From contig JAUIBL010000021.1 of assembly GCA_030428355.1 (NCBI GenBank), forward strand, positions 1 through 64,000: 64,000 nucleotides of DNA. The letters are read 5' to 3'. The stretch is from Alphaproteobacteria bacterium (GTDB lineage Bacteria > Pseudomonadota > Alphaproteobacteria > Rhodobacterales > Rhodobacteraceae). The notes beneath the pieces are model-generated. The model was not told where the DNA came from, made no database searches, and was given only the letters and a program-made list of their open reading frames with translations. Of the stretch, positions 44,524 through 53,329 are shown one piece after another (the stretch's first letter is position 1; every line of letters starts with the position of its first letter). The translations under genes and the position numbers were made by a program.

Positions 44524-45642
44524 ATGGGCAAGATGAAGATACGACCGGAATCCGAGACCGATCTGGCCGAGGCGATTGCCACGGCGCATGGACCGATTTG
44601 CGTGCGAGGCGGGGGAACGCGGGGCGTTGCCCTTGATGGGGATGTGCTGGAGACCGGTGGACTGTCCGGCATCACGCTTTATGAGCCGGGATCGCTGACG
44701 CTGGTGGCGCAGGCGGGCACGCCTTTGGCAGAGATCGAAGCGGCGCTGGATGCGGAAGGGCAGCGGCTGGCCTTCGAGCCGATGGACCATCGCGGGTTGT
44801 TGGGCACCTCTGGCGCGCCAAAGATTGGTGGGGTTGTGGCCGCCAATGTCAGCGGGCCGCGTCGGGTGAGTGTCGGCGCGTGCCGGGATTTCATGCTGGG
44901 TGTGCGCTATGTCGACGGCACAGGCACGGTCGTCAAGAATGGCGGGCGGGTGATGAAGAACGTCACCGGCTATGACCTCGTGAAGCTGATGAGCGGGTCG
45001 TGGGGCACGTTGGGGGTTTTGACCGAGGTAAGCCTGAAAGTGTTGCCGAAGCCGGAAACGGCGGCCTGCGTGATGATTGACGGGTTGAGCGATGCGGATG
45101 CGGTGCAGGCGATGGCCAAGGCATTGGGATCACCGTTCGAGGTGTCGGGCGCGGCACATATCCCTGTTGGGTTGGACGGGCATCCAGTAACGATGCTGCG
45201 GGTCGAAGGTTTTGCCGGGTCGGTGGCGTATCGCGCGGATCAGGTGGCCGGGCTGTTTGGCGGCATGGCGGTGCGTGTGGAGCGTGACCCGGATGCGGTG
45301 GCCAAGGGCTGGCGCCGGGTGCGGGATGTGGAAGCGTTTCACGGCCAGCCGGGAGATGTGTGGCGGGTGTCCTGCACGCCGACCGAGGCGGCTGGTCTGG
45401 CGGCAAGGATCGGGGCCGATGCGCTGCTTTATGATTGGGGCGGCGGGCTTGTCTGGGCGCGCGTGGCCGAAGGCACGGACGTGCGGGCGCAGCTTGGTGC
45501 GTTCGACGGACACGCTACGCTCGTGCGCGGCAGTGGGCAGGCAAAGTTCCAGCCGGATCCGGCACCGATTGCGGCGCTGTCGCGCGGGTTGCGGGCGAAG
45601 TTCGATCCGAAGGGTATCCTGAACACAGGGCTGATGGGGTAA
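44524..45642 (+). CDS. glcE: Glycolate oxidase, FAD-binding subunit GlcE
   Basis: A 372-residue paralogue of GlcD with a degenerate flavin domain. PICVRGGGTRGVALDG is the PP-loop, followed by LTLVAQAGTPLAEIEAALDAEGQRLAFEP, GVVAANVSGPRRVSVGACRDFMLGVRYVDGTGTVVKNGGRVMKNVTGYDLVKLMSGSWGTLGVLTE, the hallmark of GlcE. The ribosome site GGAG is only three bases from ATG 44524; the Met three codons later (44533) would be at a better distance and matches the family start (KIRPESETDLAEAI), so the true start may be there. Confidence 0.93.
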   Translation: MGKMKIRPESETDLAEAIATAHGPICVRGGGTRGVALDGDVLETGGLSGITLYEPGSLTLVAQAGTPLAEIEAALDAEGQRLAFEPMDHRGLLGTSGAPKIGGVVAANVSGPRRVSVGACRDFMLGVRYVDGTGTVVKNGGRVMKNVTGYDLVKLMSGSWGTLGVLTEVSLKVLPKPETAACVMIDGLSDADAVQAMAKALGSPFEVSGAAHIPVGLDGHPVTMLRVEGFAGSVAYRADQVAGLFGGMAVRVERDPDAVAKGWRRVRDVEAFHGQPGDVWRVSCTPTEAAGLAARIGADALLYDWGGGLVWARVAEGTDVRAQLGAFDGHATLVRGSGQAKFQPDPAPIAALSRGLRAKFDPKGILNTGLMG

Positions 45643-45645
45643 GCG

Positions 45646-46971
45646 ATGCAGACGACATTCACCGAAGACCAGCTCCGCGACCCGGATTTCAAGCGCTCGA
45701 ACGAGGTGCTGCGCACGTGTGTGCATTGCGGGTTCTGTACCGCGACCTGCCCGACCTACCAGGTGCTGGGCGACGAGTTGGACAGCCCGCGCGGGCGGAT
45801 TTACCTGATCAAGGACATGCTCGAGAACGAGCGCAAGCCGGATGAGAAGACGGTCAAGCATATCGACCGCTGCCTGTCTTGCCTGGCCTGTATGACGACC
45901 TGCCCGTCGGGTGTGCATTACATGCATCTGGTCGATCATGCGCGGGCTTATATCGAGGAGCACTACGACCGGCCGTGGCATGAAAAGGCGCTGCGTTGGG
46001 CGCTGGCGCATATCCTGCCCTATCCGACACGGTTCCGGGTGGCGCTGCTCCTTGCGAAGATCGGCAAGCCGTTTGCACCGCTGATCCCCGATGCGCGGGT
46101 CAAGGCGATGCTGGAAATGGCGCCGAAGACCATTCCGCCGGTCAGCCGCAATGACGATCCGCAGAGCTTTGCGCCAGTTGTGCCGCGCAAGAAGCGGGTA
46201 GCGTTGATGACGGGCTGTGCGCAGAAAGCGCTGAACACCGACATCAACGATGCGACGATCCGGTTGCTGACACGGCTGGGCTGTGAGGTGGTCGTGGCGG
46301 AGGGGGCTGGCTGCTGCGGGGCGCTGACGCATCACATGGGCAAGGTCGACCAGAGCCACGGATCGGCGGCGGCAAACATCAAAGCCTGGGCGCGCGAGAT
46401 GGATGGCGCGGGCTTGGATGCCATTGTCATCAACACCAGCGGCTGCGGCACCACCGTCAAGGATTACGGGCATATGTTCCGCAATGACTCGTTGGCGGCG
46501 GATGCGGCGCGGGTGTCGGCGATTGCCAAAGACGTGAGCGAAGTGCTGATCGACCTGATCGACGAGGCCAGCGTCGCAGAGGCGCGGACGCATCATGGCG
46601 GGATGAAAGTGGCCTATCACGCCGCATGCAGCCTGCAGCACGGGCAGCAGATCAAGACGCATCCGAAGACGCTGCTCAAGGCGGCGGGGTTCGAGGTGGT
46701 GGAACCGGCGGACAGCCATCTCTGCTGCGGGTCTGCGGGGACGTACAACCTGATGCAGCCTGAGATCTCGAAGCAGTTGAAGGCGCGCAAGGTCAAGACG
46801 CTGGAGGCCAAGCACCCCGACATCATCGCGGCGGGCAATATCGGCTGCATGATGCAGATCGGATCAGGGACGGATGTGCCCATCGTACACACGGTGGAAT
46901 TGCTGGACTGGGCAACCGGGGGGCCAAGGCCCTCGGCACTGGCCGAGGCACAAACGGCATCAGTGACATAA
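45646..46971 (+). CDS. glcF: Glycolate oxidase, iron-sulfur subunit GlcF
   Basis: A 441-residue protein with two 4Fe-4S motifs (CVHCGFCTATCPTY near residue 24 and CLSCLACMTTCPSG near 74) and two CCG domains (GAGCCGALTHHMG and SHLCCGSAGTYN) of heterodisulfide-reductase type. It carries electrons from GlcD/GlcE toward the quinone pool. It starts three bases after the glcE stop, completing the glcDEF operon. Confidence 0.95.
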   Translation: MQTTFTEDQLRDPDFKRSNEVLRTCVHCGFCTATCPTYQVLGDELDSPRGRIYLIKDMLENERKPDEKTVKHIDRCLSCLACMTTCPSGVHYMHLVDHARAYIEEHYDRPWHEKALRWALAHILPYPTRFRVALLLAKIGKPFAPLIPDARVKAMLEMAPKTIPPVSRNDDPQSFAPVVPRKKRVALMTGCAQKALNTDINDATIRLLTRLGCEVVVAEGAGCCGALTHHMGKVDQSHGSAAANIKAWAREMDGAGLDAIVINTSGCGTTVKDYGHMFRNDSLAADAARVSAIAKDVSEVLIDLIDEASVAEARTHHGGMKVAYHAACSLQHGQQIKTHPKTLLKAAGFEVVEPADSHLCCGSAGTYNLMQPEISKQLKARKVKTLEAKHPDIIAAGNIGCMMQIGSGTDVPIVHTVELLDWATGGPRPSALAEAQTASVT

Positions 46972-47019
46972 ATTCGCCCCATTTGGTGCGTAATTCAGTC
47001 CCTCAAACGGAGGTGATCT

Positions 47020-47856
47020 GTGCGCCAAATGCTCCGGGGGGCATTGTTTTCATTGCTGCCGGCCTTCGCTGCAGCACAAGGCACCGGGCTGTTCTCGATG
47101 GAGAGCCGCCAGGATGGTCGCGCTTGGGAAGCGGTCGGGCGGCTGGAACTGGCCGGGTCCGCATTCTGTACCGGGTCCCTGATCACGCCCGATCTTGTCC
47201 TGACTGCCGCACATTGCCTTTACGGCGAAGATGGTGCGCTGCTTGCGCCGGAGAACATTCAGTTCCTTGCCGGGTGGCGCAACGGGCGGGCCACAGCCTA
47301 TCGCCGTGTCCGGCGCGCGGTGGCGCATCCGGACTACGACTTTACCGCCGAGCCGAGCCCGGAACGGGTCTATTTCGACATCGCCCTGATCGAGTTGCAG
47401 CACCCGATCCGCAACACCACGATCATCCCGTTCGCGACCGGCGTAAGGCCGAAGGTCGGGGAAAGTGTCGGGGTGGTGTCCTACGCGCATAACCGGTCCG
47501 AAGCGCCGTCGATGCAGGACACCTGCGATGTGATGTCGGCACAGAACACGGTCCTGGTGATGTCCTGTTCGGTGGATTTCGGCAGTTCGGGATCGCCTGT
47601 CTTTGCCTTCGGGCCAGACGGCGCGCGCATCGTGTCCGTGGTGTCCTCGAAGGCCAAGAGCGGTGATCAGCCCGTGTCGCTGGGCGCGCCGCTGGAATCC
47701 CAGATCGACACGATCCTTGGCATGATGGCGCATGGCGCCGGGTTTCCCGAAGGATCGGTGTTTCGCCCATTGCGCGCCGAAAAGGACACACGCAAGGACA
47801 CCGGGGCGAAATTCGTACGCCCGCAAGACGGCGCATCTGGCCTCTTGAAACCCTGA
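47020..47856 (+). CDS. Secreted trypsin-like serine protease
   Basis: A 278-residue S1-family protease with a signal peptide (MRQMLRGALFSLLPAFAAAQG). The triad is H65 (VLTAAHCLYG), D120 (FDIALIEL) and S190 (FGSSGSPVF, a GSSG in place of the usual GDSG). Cysteines C50/C66 form the conserved His-loop disulfide and C169/C183 another. A GTG start is chosen because the site GGAGGTGATC just before it is complementary to the 16S 3' end; the in-frame ATG three codons later is less well spaced. Expected in the periplasm or outside. The loss of the usual Asp before Ser is unusual. Confidence 0.85.
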   Translation: MRQMLRGALFSLLPAFAAAQGTGLFSMESRQDGRAWEAVGRLELAGSAFCTGSLITPDLVLTAAHCLYGEDGALLAPENIQFLAGWRNGRATAYRRVRRAVAHPDYDFTAEPSPERVYFDIALIELQHPIRNTTIIPFATGVRPKVGESVGVVSYAHNRSEAPSMQDTCDVMSAQNTVLVMSCSVDFGSSGSPVFAFGPDGARIVSVVSSKAKSGDQPVSLGAPLESQIDTILGMMAHGAGFPEGSVFRPLRAEKDTRKDTGAKFVRPQDGASGLLKP

Positions 47857-47970
47857 TCCTCTCTTCCCAAATCAACCGTGTCGGGATGCCCGGACGGGGC
47901 CTGACACGGAACTGAGCCTGTCCACATCGGAAGGCTTTTACATCTGGTATCGCTCAATGGAGGATGACCT

Positions 47971-48438
47971 ATGCGAGGATATGATTTCGCACCGCTTTAC
48001 CGCGCAACTGTCGGCTTTGACCAAATCGCCGACCTGATGGATCGGGTTTTGACCACCGAGGTCAGCCAACCGACCTACCCGCCCTATAACATCGAAAAAA
48101 CCGCTGACGATGCCTATCGCATCTCGATTGCCGTTGCCGGCTTCTCGGATGACGACCTGACCGTCGAGGTCAAGGATGGCGCGCTGCATGTCTCGGCCCG
48201 CAAGGTCGACGAGGATGAAGGCCGCACCTATCTGCACCGCGGCATCGCCACCCGCGCGTTCCAGCGCCGGTTCCATCTGGCCGACCATGTGCGCGTCGTT
48301 GGCGCCAGCCACGAGAACGGCATGCTGCATATCGACCTGCAACGCGAGATCCCCGAAGCGCTGAAACCGCGCCGGATCGCGATTGCAAAGGCCGATGCGG
48401 TCGAGAAAGACGTGGTTGACGCGAAAGCCGTCAACTGA
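47971..48438 (+). CDS. Small heat-shock protein (Hsp20/IbpA)
   Basis: A 155-residue alpha-crystallin-domain chaperone. The N-terminal MRGYDFAPLYRATVGFDQIADLMDRVL is like IbpA; the alpha-crystallin domain runs from YPPYNIEKTADDAYRISIAVAGFSDDDLTVEVKDGALHVSARK to VVGASHENGMLHIDLQREIPE, with the C-terminal IxI-like motif RRIAIAK. It holds unfolding proteins in the cytosol. I saw no convincing sigma-32 promoter in the 114 bases upstream. A strong terminator follows. Confidence 0.93.
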   Translation: MRGYDFAPLYRATVGFDQIADLMDRVLTTEVSQPTYPPYNIEKTADDAYRISIAVAGFSDDDLTVEVKDGALHVSARKVDEDEGRTYLHRGIATRAFQRRFHLADHVRVVGASHENGMLHIDLQREIPEALKPRRIAIAKADAVEKDVVDAKAVN

Positions 48439-48460
48439 TCTTTCCCTGATCCGAAACGTC

Positions 48461-48489
48461 AAAGGCGCGGGAGGACCCGCGCCTTTTTT
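48461..48489 (+). terminator. Terminator of the hsp20 gene
   Basis: AAAGGCGCGGG (48461-48471), loop AGGA, CCCGCGCCTTT (48476-48486): 11 pairs followed by TTT. It also lies 18 bases before the end of the minus-strand esterase gene. Confidence 0.92.
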
Positions 48490-48506
48490 GCTTTCTTGGA
48501 CGGGAT

Positions 48507-50675
48507 TCAGTACTTGCCGTCAACGGCGAAGAACATGGTCTCGCCAGAATGGTCATCGACACCGTCATTGTCGGTGGACACCCACATCGTGCCGTCGGTG
48601 GTGATGGCCAGACCTTCAACCTTGTCGAGGACATAGCCACCGGTCGAGGTCAGGTAGGGCAGCAGATCGACCACCTCTTCCTTGGCCACGACGGGCAGGT
48701 CGCCACCCAGAGGTGCAGGCACCATCTCGGACAGGGCGACGCGGTAGACCTTCTTGGTGACAGCCGCATCGCCGATCTGGTTGTCCCGTTCGATTATGTA
48801 GACATGGTCTCCATGCGCGGTGATTTCCGAAAGACCAACCCAACCGGTGGCGGGTTCGGCTTTTTCGTAGCGCACGGCACCCCACTCTTCGGTGTCGAGG
48901 TTGTAGGCCACCAGCTTGACGTGGTTTGCCGGATCATCGGCCCATTCGCGCTGAACCGCCATCCAGAGCGTGTTGCCGACTTTGGTGATGCCTTCGAACC
49001 CGAACCGGCGTTCGACAGCGAGCAGGTCGGATGGAACCGGAATCGTTGTTTCGATCTCACCATCCCCGTTGATGTGATAGAGCGCGTGCAGGATGCCGCG
49101 ATCCAGACGGCCTTCGGAGGCCACCCAGAAGCCACCTTCCCCGTCGAGCGTGATGCCTTCCATATCCATCAGTTGCGCGGGCTGACCGCCACGGGTGACA
49201 GGGATTGCCTTGACGATCTGCGCCGGGGTCTGGCTTGGGTCGATGTGGAAGATCGTCGGCTGGAAGCCGTAGAAGCTGTCATTGACCGCCCAGATCGTAC
49301 CGTCGGTGTCGGCCACCATGCCGGAATTCGCGCCCCAGCCAGTCAGCGTGTCCATGCCAGCGGATGTCAGATGCGGATAGGCGGCTGGCGCATCCTGATA
49401 TTCGTAGATCATGACATGCGCGCGCGCGGCACCGTCTTCGAGACCGTCATATTCGTTTGCGGTGGCGAGCAGGTTGCGGCCGGGAATGGCGACGGCACCT
49501 TCCGGGGAAATGCCCGAGGGCAGCACCTGCTTGAGCACCGGGTTGGCGGGGTCGGTCATGTCGTAGACACCGATGACCGACGCACGTTCGGCCAGCAGGA
49601 ACACGTAGGGCGTGTCACCGAAAACAGCGGCCTCCATGCCTTCAGGCTCAACACCCTTGGCATCGGAACGGCGGTCCGGATAGTGACCGATCTGGACCAC
49701 GGCATGTTCGAAAGACGGACCACTTTCGTAGACAAGAGTGCCGTCCTTGTGGAACACGGTGAACCCGCGCGACCCGCCATCCATATCGCCTTCGTTGGCG
49801 GTCACGAAATGATCGGTGTCGATCCACTGGATGCCATCGGGTTCCCGCGGCACGTTCATCAGGGTTTCGGTGAAAAGAAGGGCGGCGCGTTCGTCGGTCG
49901 CGTCGACGTTTTCAAGATCGACGGTCCCGGCAGAGAAGTGGCTGAGCACCTCGCCTGTCACGGACAGAACCACGATGTGATTGTTCTCCTGCAGCGTCAC
50001 GACGATTTCGCCATTCGCGTTCACGTCGACGAATTCCGGCTCGGGGTCTTCGGGCGCGATGTCGGCAAGACCCGTGACATCGGCGCGGATCTGGGCGTCG
50101 CACTGCATCATGCCGTTGGCATCAAGAGGGATGATCGACACATGGCCAGCGGGCATCTGCGGCACGCGGCCATCGCCAGCGTCCTCGTCACGTTCGTTTT
50201 CAACGGCGACGACGACGAAAGACCCGTCAGGTGCCAGCGCGGTGGAGTCGGGCTGACCGCCCAGATCGCAGCGCGCGGCCTCGGCCCCGGTCGCCATATC
50301 GAGATGCAGCAGGAAACCGGACGGCGCGGTGTAGCTTTCCGATGTGTTCACACCGACAAACACCGTGTTGCCCAGCGCGGACACCGCCGTCGGCTCACCG
50401 CCTTCAAGCGTCACATTGCCTTTGGGCTGCGGGTTCGCCGGATCGGTGATGTCGATCATGCCGATCACGCCCAGCGGGCTGTCAGAATAGACCAGCGTCA
50501 TGCCATCCGCGCTGGCCGAGATGATCTCGGCGCTGGATTCGCGGGCGGTGTCCTCGCCCTCGGCCATGTTGGCCACAACCGGGAAAGACGCGATGCGGTT
50601 GAAATTCATCTCGGCGGCAGCGGCCGAGGCAGTCAGAGCTATGGCCGATGTCAGGCACAGCGCACGATATGTCAT
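48507..50675 (-). CDS. Large secreted protein: choice-of-anchor-I beta-propeller plus phytase-like esterase domain
   Basis: A 722-residue exported protein. The signal peptide is MTYRALCLTSAIALTASAAAAEM. Residues about 25-400 form a choice-of-anchor-I-type propeller (NFNRIASFPVVANMAEGEDTARESSAEIISASADG..., GVEPEGMEAAVFGDTPYVFLLAERASVIGVYDM, AIPGRNLLATANEYD). The C-terminal part (GWGANSGMVADTDGTIWAVND..., MDMEGITLDGEGGFWVASEGR...GFEGITKVGNTLWMAVQREW) is an esterase-like phytase domain. Both domain types occur in secreted phosphatases, so release of phosphate from organic compounds is plausible. The start ATG 50673-50675 follows AGGGG. A half-perfect Pho box lies 57 bases upstream. Confidence 0.85.
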   Translation of the reverse strand: MTYRALCLTSAIALTASAAAAEMNFNRIASFPVVANMAEGEDTARESSAEIISASADGMTLVYSDSPLGVIGMIDITDPANPQPKGNVTLEGGEPTAVSALGNTVFVGVNTSESYTAPSGFLLHLDMATGAEAARCDLGGQPDSTALAPDGSFVVVAVENERDEDAGDGRVPQMPAGHVSIIPLDANGMMQCDAQIRADVTGLADIAPEDPEPEFVDVNANGEIVVTLQENNHIVVLSVTGEVLSHFSAGTVDLENVDATDERAALLFTETLMNVPREPDGIQWIDTDHFVTANEGDMDGGSRGFTVFHKDGTLVYESGPSFEHAVVQIGHYPDRRSDAKGVEPEGMEAAVFGDTPYVFLLAERASVIGVYDMTDPANPVLKQVLPSGISPEGAVAIPGRNLLATANEYDGLEDGAARAHVMIYEYQDAPAAYPHLTSAGMDTLTGWGANSGMVADTDGTIWAVNDSFYGFQPTIFHIDPSQTPAQIVKAIPVTRGGQPAQLMDMEGITLDGEGGFWVASEGRLDRGILHALYHINGDGEIETTIPVPSDLLAVERRFGFEGITKVGNTLWMAVQREWADDPANHVKLVAYNLDTEEWGAVRYEKAEPATGWVGLSEITAHGDHVYIIERDNQIGDAAVTKKVYRVALSEMVPAPLGGDLPVVAKEEVVDLLPYLTSTGGYVLDKVEGLAITTDGTMWVSTDNDGVDDHSGETMFFAVDGKY

Positions 50676-50731
50676 GGAAATCACCCCTTGGATTGACACC
50701 AAGGGAGGTGCCGCGACTGCGCGACACGGGC

Positions 50732-50749
50732 ATGACAGATTTGATTCAG
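50732..50749 (-). promoter_or_regulatory. Possible Pho box of the esterase gene
   Basis: On the minus strand CTGAATC-AAAT-CTGTCAT: the second repeat equals the PhoB consensus half-site, the first agrees at only three positions, and the 4-base AT-rich spacing is right. It ends 57 bases before the gene start. Suggestive given the phytase-like domain. Confidence 0.4.
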
Positions 50750-50797
50750 TTTTGTGAACTTGTCGTGTTGGGTCATCAAAGAGGGGGTCTGGCGTTC

Positions 50798-50827
50798 AAA
50801 GAAAAAGGCCGGGCATAAGCCCGGCCT
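50798..50827 (-). terminator. Terminator of gabD
   Basis: AGGCCGGGC (50806-50814), loop ATAA, GCCCGGCCT (50819-50827): nine pairs, with TTTTTCTTT following on the minus strand. Confidence 0.88.
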
Positions 50828-50850
50828 GCGGTTGCTCTTACAACGCAAAG

Positions 50851-52326
50851 TCAGACGCTCATGCAGACATATTTCATCTCGAGGAATTCCTCGATGCCAT
50901 GGTGGCTGCCTTCGCGGCCCAGACCGGACTGTTTGACGCCGCCAAAGGGGGCGACCTCGGTCGAGATGATGCCGGTGTTCACGCCGACGATGCCGTATTC
51001 CAGCGCCTCGGCGACCTTATACACGCGGCTGAGATCCTTGGCGTAGAAATAGCTGGCCAGCCCGAAGATCGTGTCATTCGCCAATTCGATCACGTCATCC
51101 TCGGTCTCGAACTTGAAGAGCGGGGCGAGCGGGCCGAAGGTTTCCTCGGTCGAGAAGGCCATGTCGCGGGTGGCACCCGTGACGATGGTCGGCGCGATGA
51201 AATTGCCATCGTTGCTGCCGGACTCGTCGCCCAAAATGACCTGCGCACCCTTGGACTTGGCATCGGCGATATGCTCGCGCACCTTGTCGAGGGCTTCGGG
51301 GTTGATCAGCGGGCCAAGATCGGTGTCTGCCTCAAGACCGTCGCCGACCTTCATCCTGGAGACCTTGTCCTTAAGCTTTTGCGCAAAGGCGTCATAGACA
51401 CCGGCCTGCACGTAGATGCGGTTCGCACACACGCAGGTCTGACCGTTGTTGCGGAACTTGCACATGATCGCGCCATCGACCGCCGCATCGAGATCGGCAT
51501 CGTCGAACACGATGAAGGGCGCGTTGCCGCCCAGCTCCATCGAACACTTCATCACCTGATCGGCGGCCTGCCGCAGCAGAATGCGGCCCACTTCGGTGGA
51601 GCCGGTGAAAGTGATCTTGCGGACCGCCGGGTTCTCGCACATCTCTTTGCCGACCTCGGAAGCCGAGGACGATGGCACGATGTTCAGCACGCCCGCCGGG
51701 ATGCCCGCGCGTTCGGCCAGAACACCCAGAACAATGGCCGAAAGCGGTGTCTCGGCAGCAGGACGTGCGACAAAGCTGCATCCGGCGGCCAGCGCCGGGC
51801 CGGCCTTGCGGGTGATCATCGCGTTCGGGAAGTTCCAAGGTGTGATCGAGCCGACGACGCCAATGGGCTGCTTCATCACCATGATGCGCTTGTCACGCTG
51901 GTGGCCAGGGATGGTTTCGCCGTAGATACGCTTGGCCTCTTCGGCGAAGAATTCGATGAAGGATGCGCCATAGGCGATCTCGCCCTTGGACTCGGCCAGC
52001 GGTTTGCCCTGTTCGGCGGTCAGGATCGTGGCCAGATCGTCCTGGTTCTCCATCATCAGGTCGAACCACTTGCGCAGAACGGCAGAGCGTTCCTTGCCGG
52101 TCCACTTGGCCCAGTCTTTCTGCGCCTTTTCGGCGGCGGCAATCGCATCGGCCACCTGCGCGCGCGACAGGTCGGCGACTTCGGCAATCGTGTCACCCCG
52201 CGCCGGGTTGTCCACCGGGAAGGTGCCATCATCGCCGTCGATCCAAGCGCCGTTGACATAGGCGCGGGTTTCCAGCAGCGATGGGTCCTTGAGAAGGCTG
52301 GCAAGGTTTGTTGTCTGGTCGAGCAT
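50851..52326 (-). CDS. gabD: Succinate-semialdehyde dehydrogenase (NAD(P)-dependent)
   Basis: A 491-residue aldehyde dehydrogenase. The cofactor and active-site blocks are TPWNFPNAMITRKAGPALAAG, FTGSTEVGR, MELGGNAPF with E264 and NNGQTCVCANR with catalytic C298, the order and length typical of GabD, which oxidises succinate semialdehyde to succinate in GABA breakdown. The usual KPA cofactor-contact motif reads RPA (residues 188-190), a Lys-to-Arg change. The start ATG 52324-52326 follows GGAGGG. It is divergent from an alpha/beta hydrolase. No gabT is adjacent. Confidence 0.9.
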   Translation of the reverse strand: MLDQTTNLASLLKDPSLLETRAYVNGAWIDGDDGTFPVDNPARGDTIAEVADLSRAQVADAIAAAEKAQKDWAKWTGKERSAVLRKWFDLMMENQDDLATILTAEQGKPLAESKGEIAYGASFIEFFAEEAKRIYGETIPGHQRDKRIMVMKQPIGVVGSITPWNFPNAMITRKAGPALAAGCSFVARPAAETPLSAIVLGVLAERAGIPAGVLNIVPSSSASEVGKEMCENPAVRKITFTGSTEVGRILLRQAADQVMKCSMELGGNAPFIVFDDADLDAAVDGAIMCKFRNNGQTCVCANRIYVQAGVYDAFAQKLKDKVSRMKVGDGLEADTDLGPLINPEALDKVREHIADAKSKGAQVILGDESGSNDGNFIAPTIVTGATRDMAFSTEETFGPLAPLFKFETEDDVIELANDTIFGLASYFYAKDLSRVYKVAEALEYGIVGVNTGIISTEVAPFGGVKQSGLGREGSHHGIEEFLEMKYVCMSV

Positions 52327-52407
52327 AAGATCCCTCCGGAATTTTGCTGACAAAGGTGGAACATTTGCCAGATACAATGACAAGTGCTGATCTTTCGGAG
52401 CCGTGAC

Positions 52408-53205
52408 GTGGAATTGGACGACGCCTACGCCAACAGCAAGCATATCCCCAACGGGGACGGGTTCCCAGCCATCTGGCGGACGGATGCGGATGCTTACCGT
52501 CAACGCATGTCCGTTCTCGGGCGCGCCCGGCTGGGTGTGATGTACGGTCACGGAACGCGCGAGATCGTCGATCTGTTCCTGCCGGATGGCGTGCCCAAGG
52601 GGCTGGTCGTCTTTGTGCATGGCGGATTCTGGCGTCAGACCGACGGATCGCTCTGGTCGCATCTGGCGCAGGGCGCGGTGGACAGCGGCTGGGCCGTGGC
52701 GATGCCGACCTATGACCTGTGCCCGCGCGTGCGCATCTCGGACATCACCCGACAGGTGGCCACAGCCATTTCGGTGATCGCGCGCGAGGTGTCCGGGCCG
52801 ATCCGGCTGGCCGGACATTCTGCGGGCGGGCATCTGGTGGCGCGGATGCTGGACCCCGGTGTTCTGCCCGAGGATGTGCGGACACGGATTGCCCGATGTG
52901 TGCCGATCTCGCCCCTGTCCGATCTGCGCCCGCTGCTGCGCACCTCGATGAACACTGACTTCAAGCTGGACGAGGCGCAGGCCCTTGCCGAAAGCCCGGT
53001 TGCAATGACTCCGCCCGATATTCCAGTCACGGTCTGGGTTGGCAGCGACGAGCGCCCCGCCTTTCTGGATCAGGCGCAATGGCTGGCCGATGCCTGGGGA
53101 TGTCCCATCGTCATCGACGCGGGCACGCATCATTTTGACGTCATAAATGGCATGACCGAGGTGGACAGCCCCCTGATGCGGGCAATTCTCGACACCCCGT
53201 CTTGA
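52408..53205 (+). CDS. Alpha/beta hydrolase (kynurenine-formamidase-like)
   Basis: A 265-residue serine hydrolase. FVHGGFWRQTDGS is the oxyanion-hole HGG(F)W motif, AGHSAGGHLVARM holds the nucleophile serine, WVGSDERPAFLDQA the acid aspartate, and THHFDVINGM the histidine. The N-terminal DDAYANSKHIPNGDGF is like bacterial arylformamidase-type hydrolases, so a role in tryptophan breakdown is possible but no kyn genes are near. A GTG at 52408 is chosen because GGAG lies seven bases before it; an earlier GTG (52384) has no site. Divergent from gabD. Confidence 0.8.
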   Translation: MELDDAYANSKHIPNGDGFPAIWRTDADAYRQRMSVLGRARLGVMYGHGTREIVDLFLPDGVPKGLVVFVHGGFWRQTDGSLWSHLAQGAVDSGWAVAMPTYDLCPRVRISDITRQVATAISVIAREVSGPIRLAGHSAGGHLVARMLDPGVLPEDVRTRIARCVPISPLSDLRPLLRTSMNTDFKLDEAQALAESPVAMTPPDIPVTVWVGSDERPAFLDQAQWLADAWGCPIVIDAGTHHFDVINGMTEVDSPLMRAILDTPS

Positions 53206-53329
53206 CACTTCCCGGATTTCGGAAAGAGCTTCCGACGCGAAATGTCTTTTTCGGACCTCGATTTGACTGAAAAAGGCGGGCTGCGGTGCTGAACCCCGTG
53301 CGAGTGTCGCCGGGAAGGAGTCGATGGAC

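Noticed and set aside
48549-50696. Plus-strand open frame of 715 codons opposite the large esterase gene
   Set aside because: The opposite strand carries clear signal peptide and domain motifs; this frame has a composition of an antisense shadow.
52384-52407. Longer GTG start of the alpha/beta hydrolase
   Set aside because: No ribosome site precedes it, whereas GGAG is ideally placed for the GTG at 52408.
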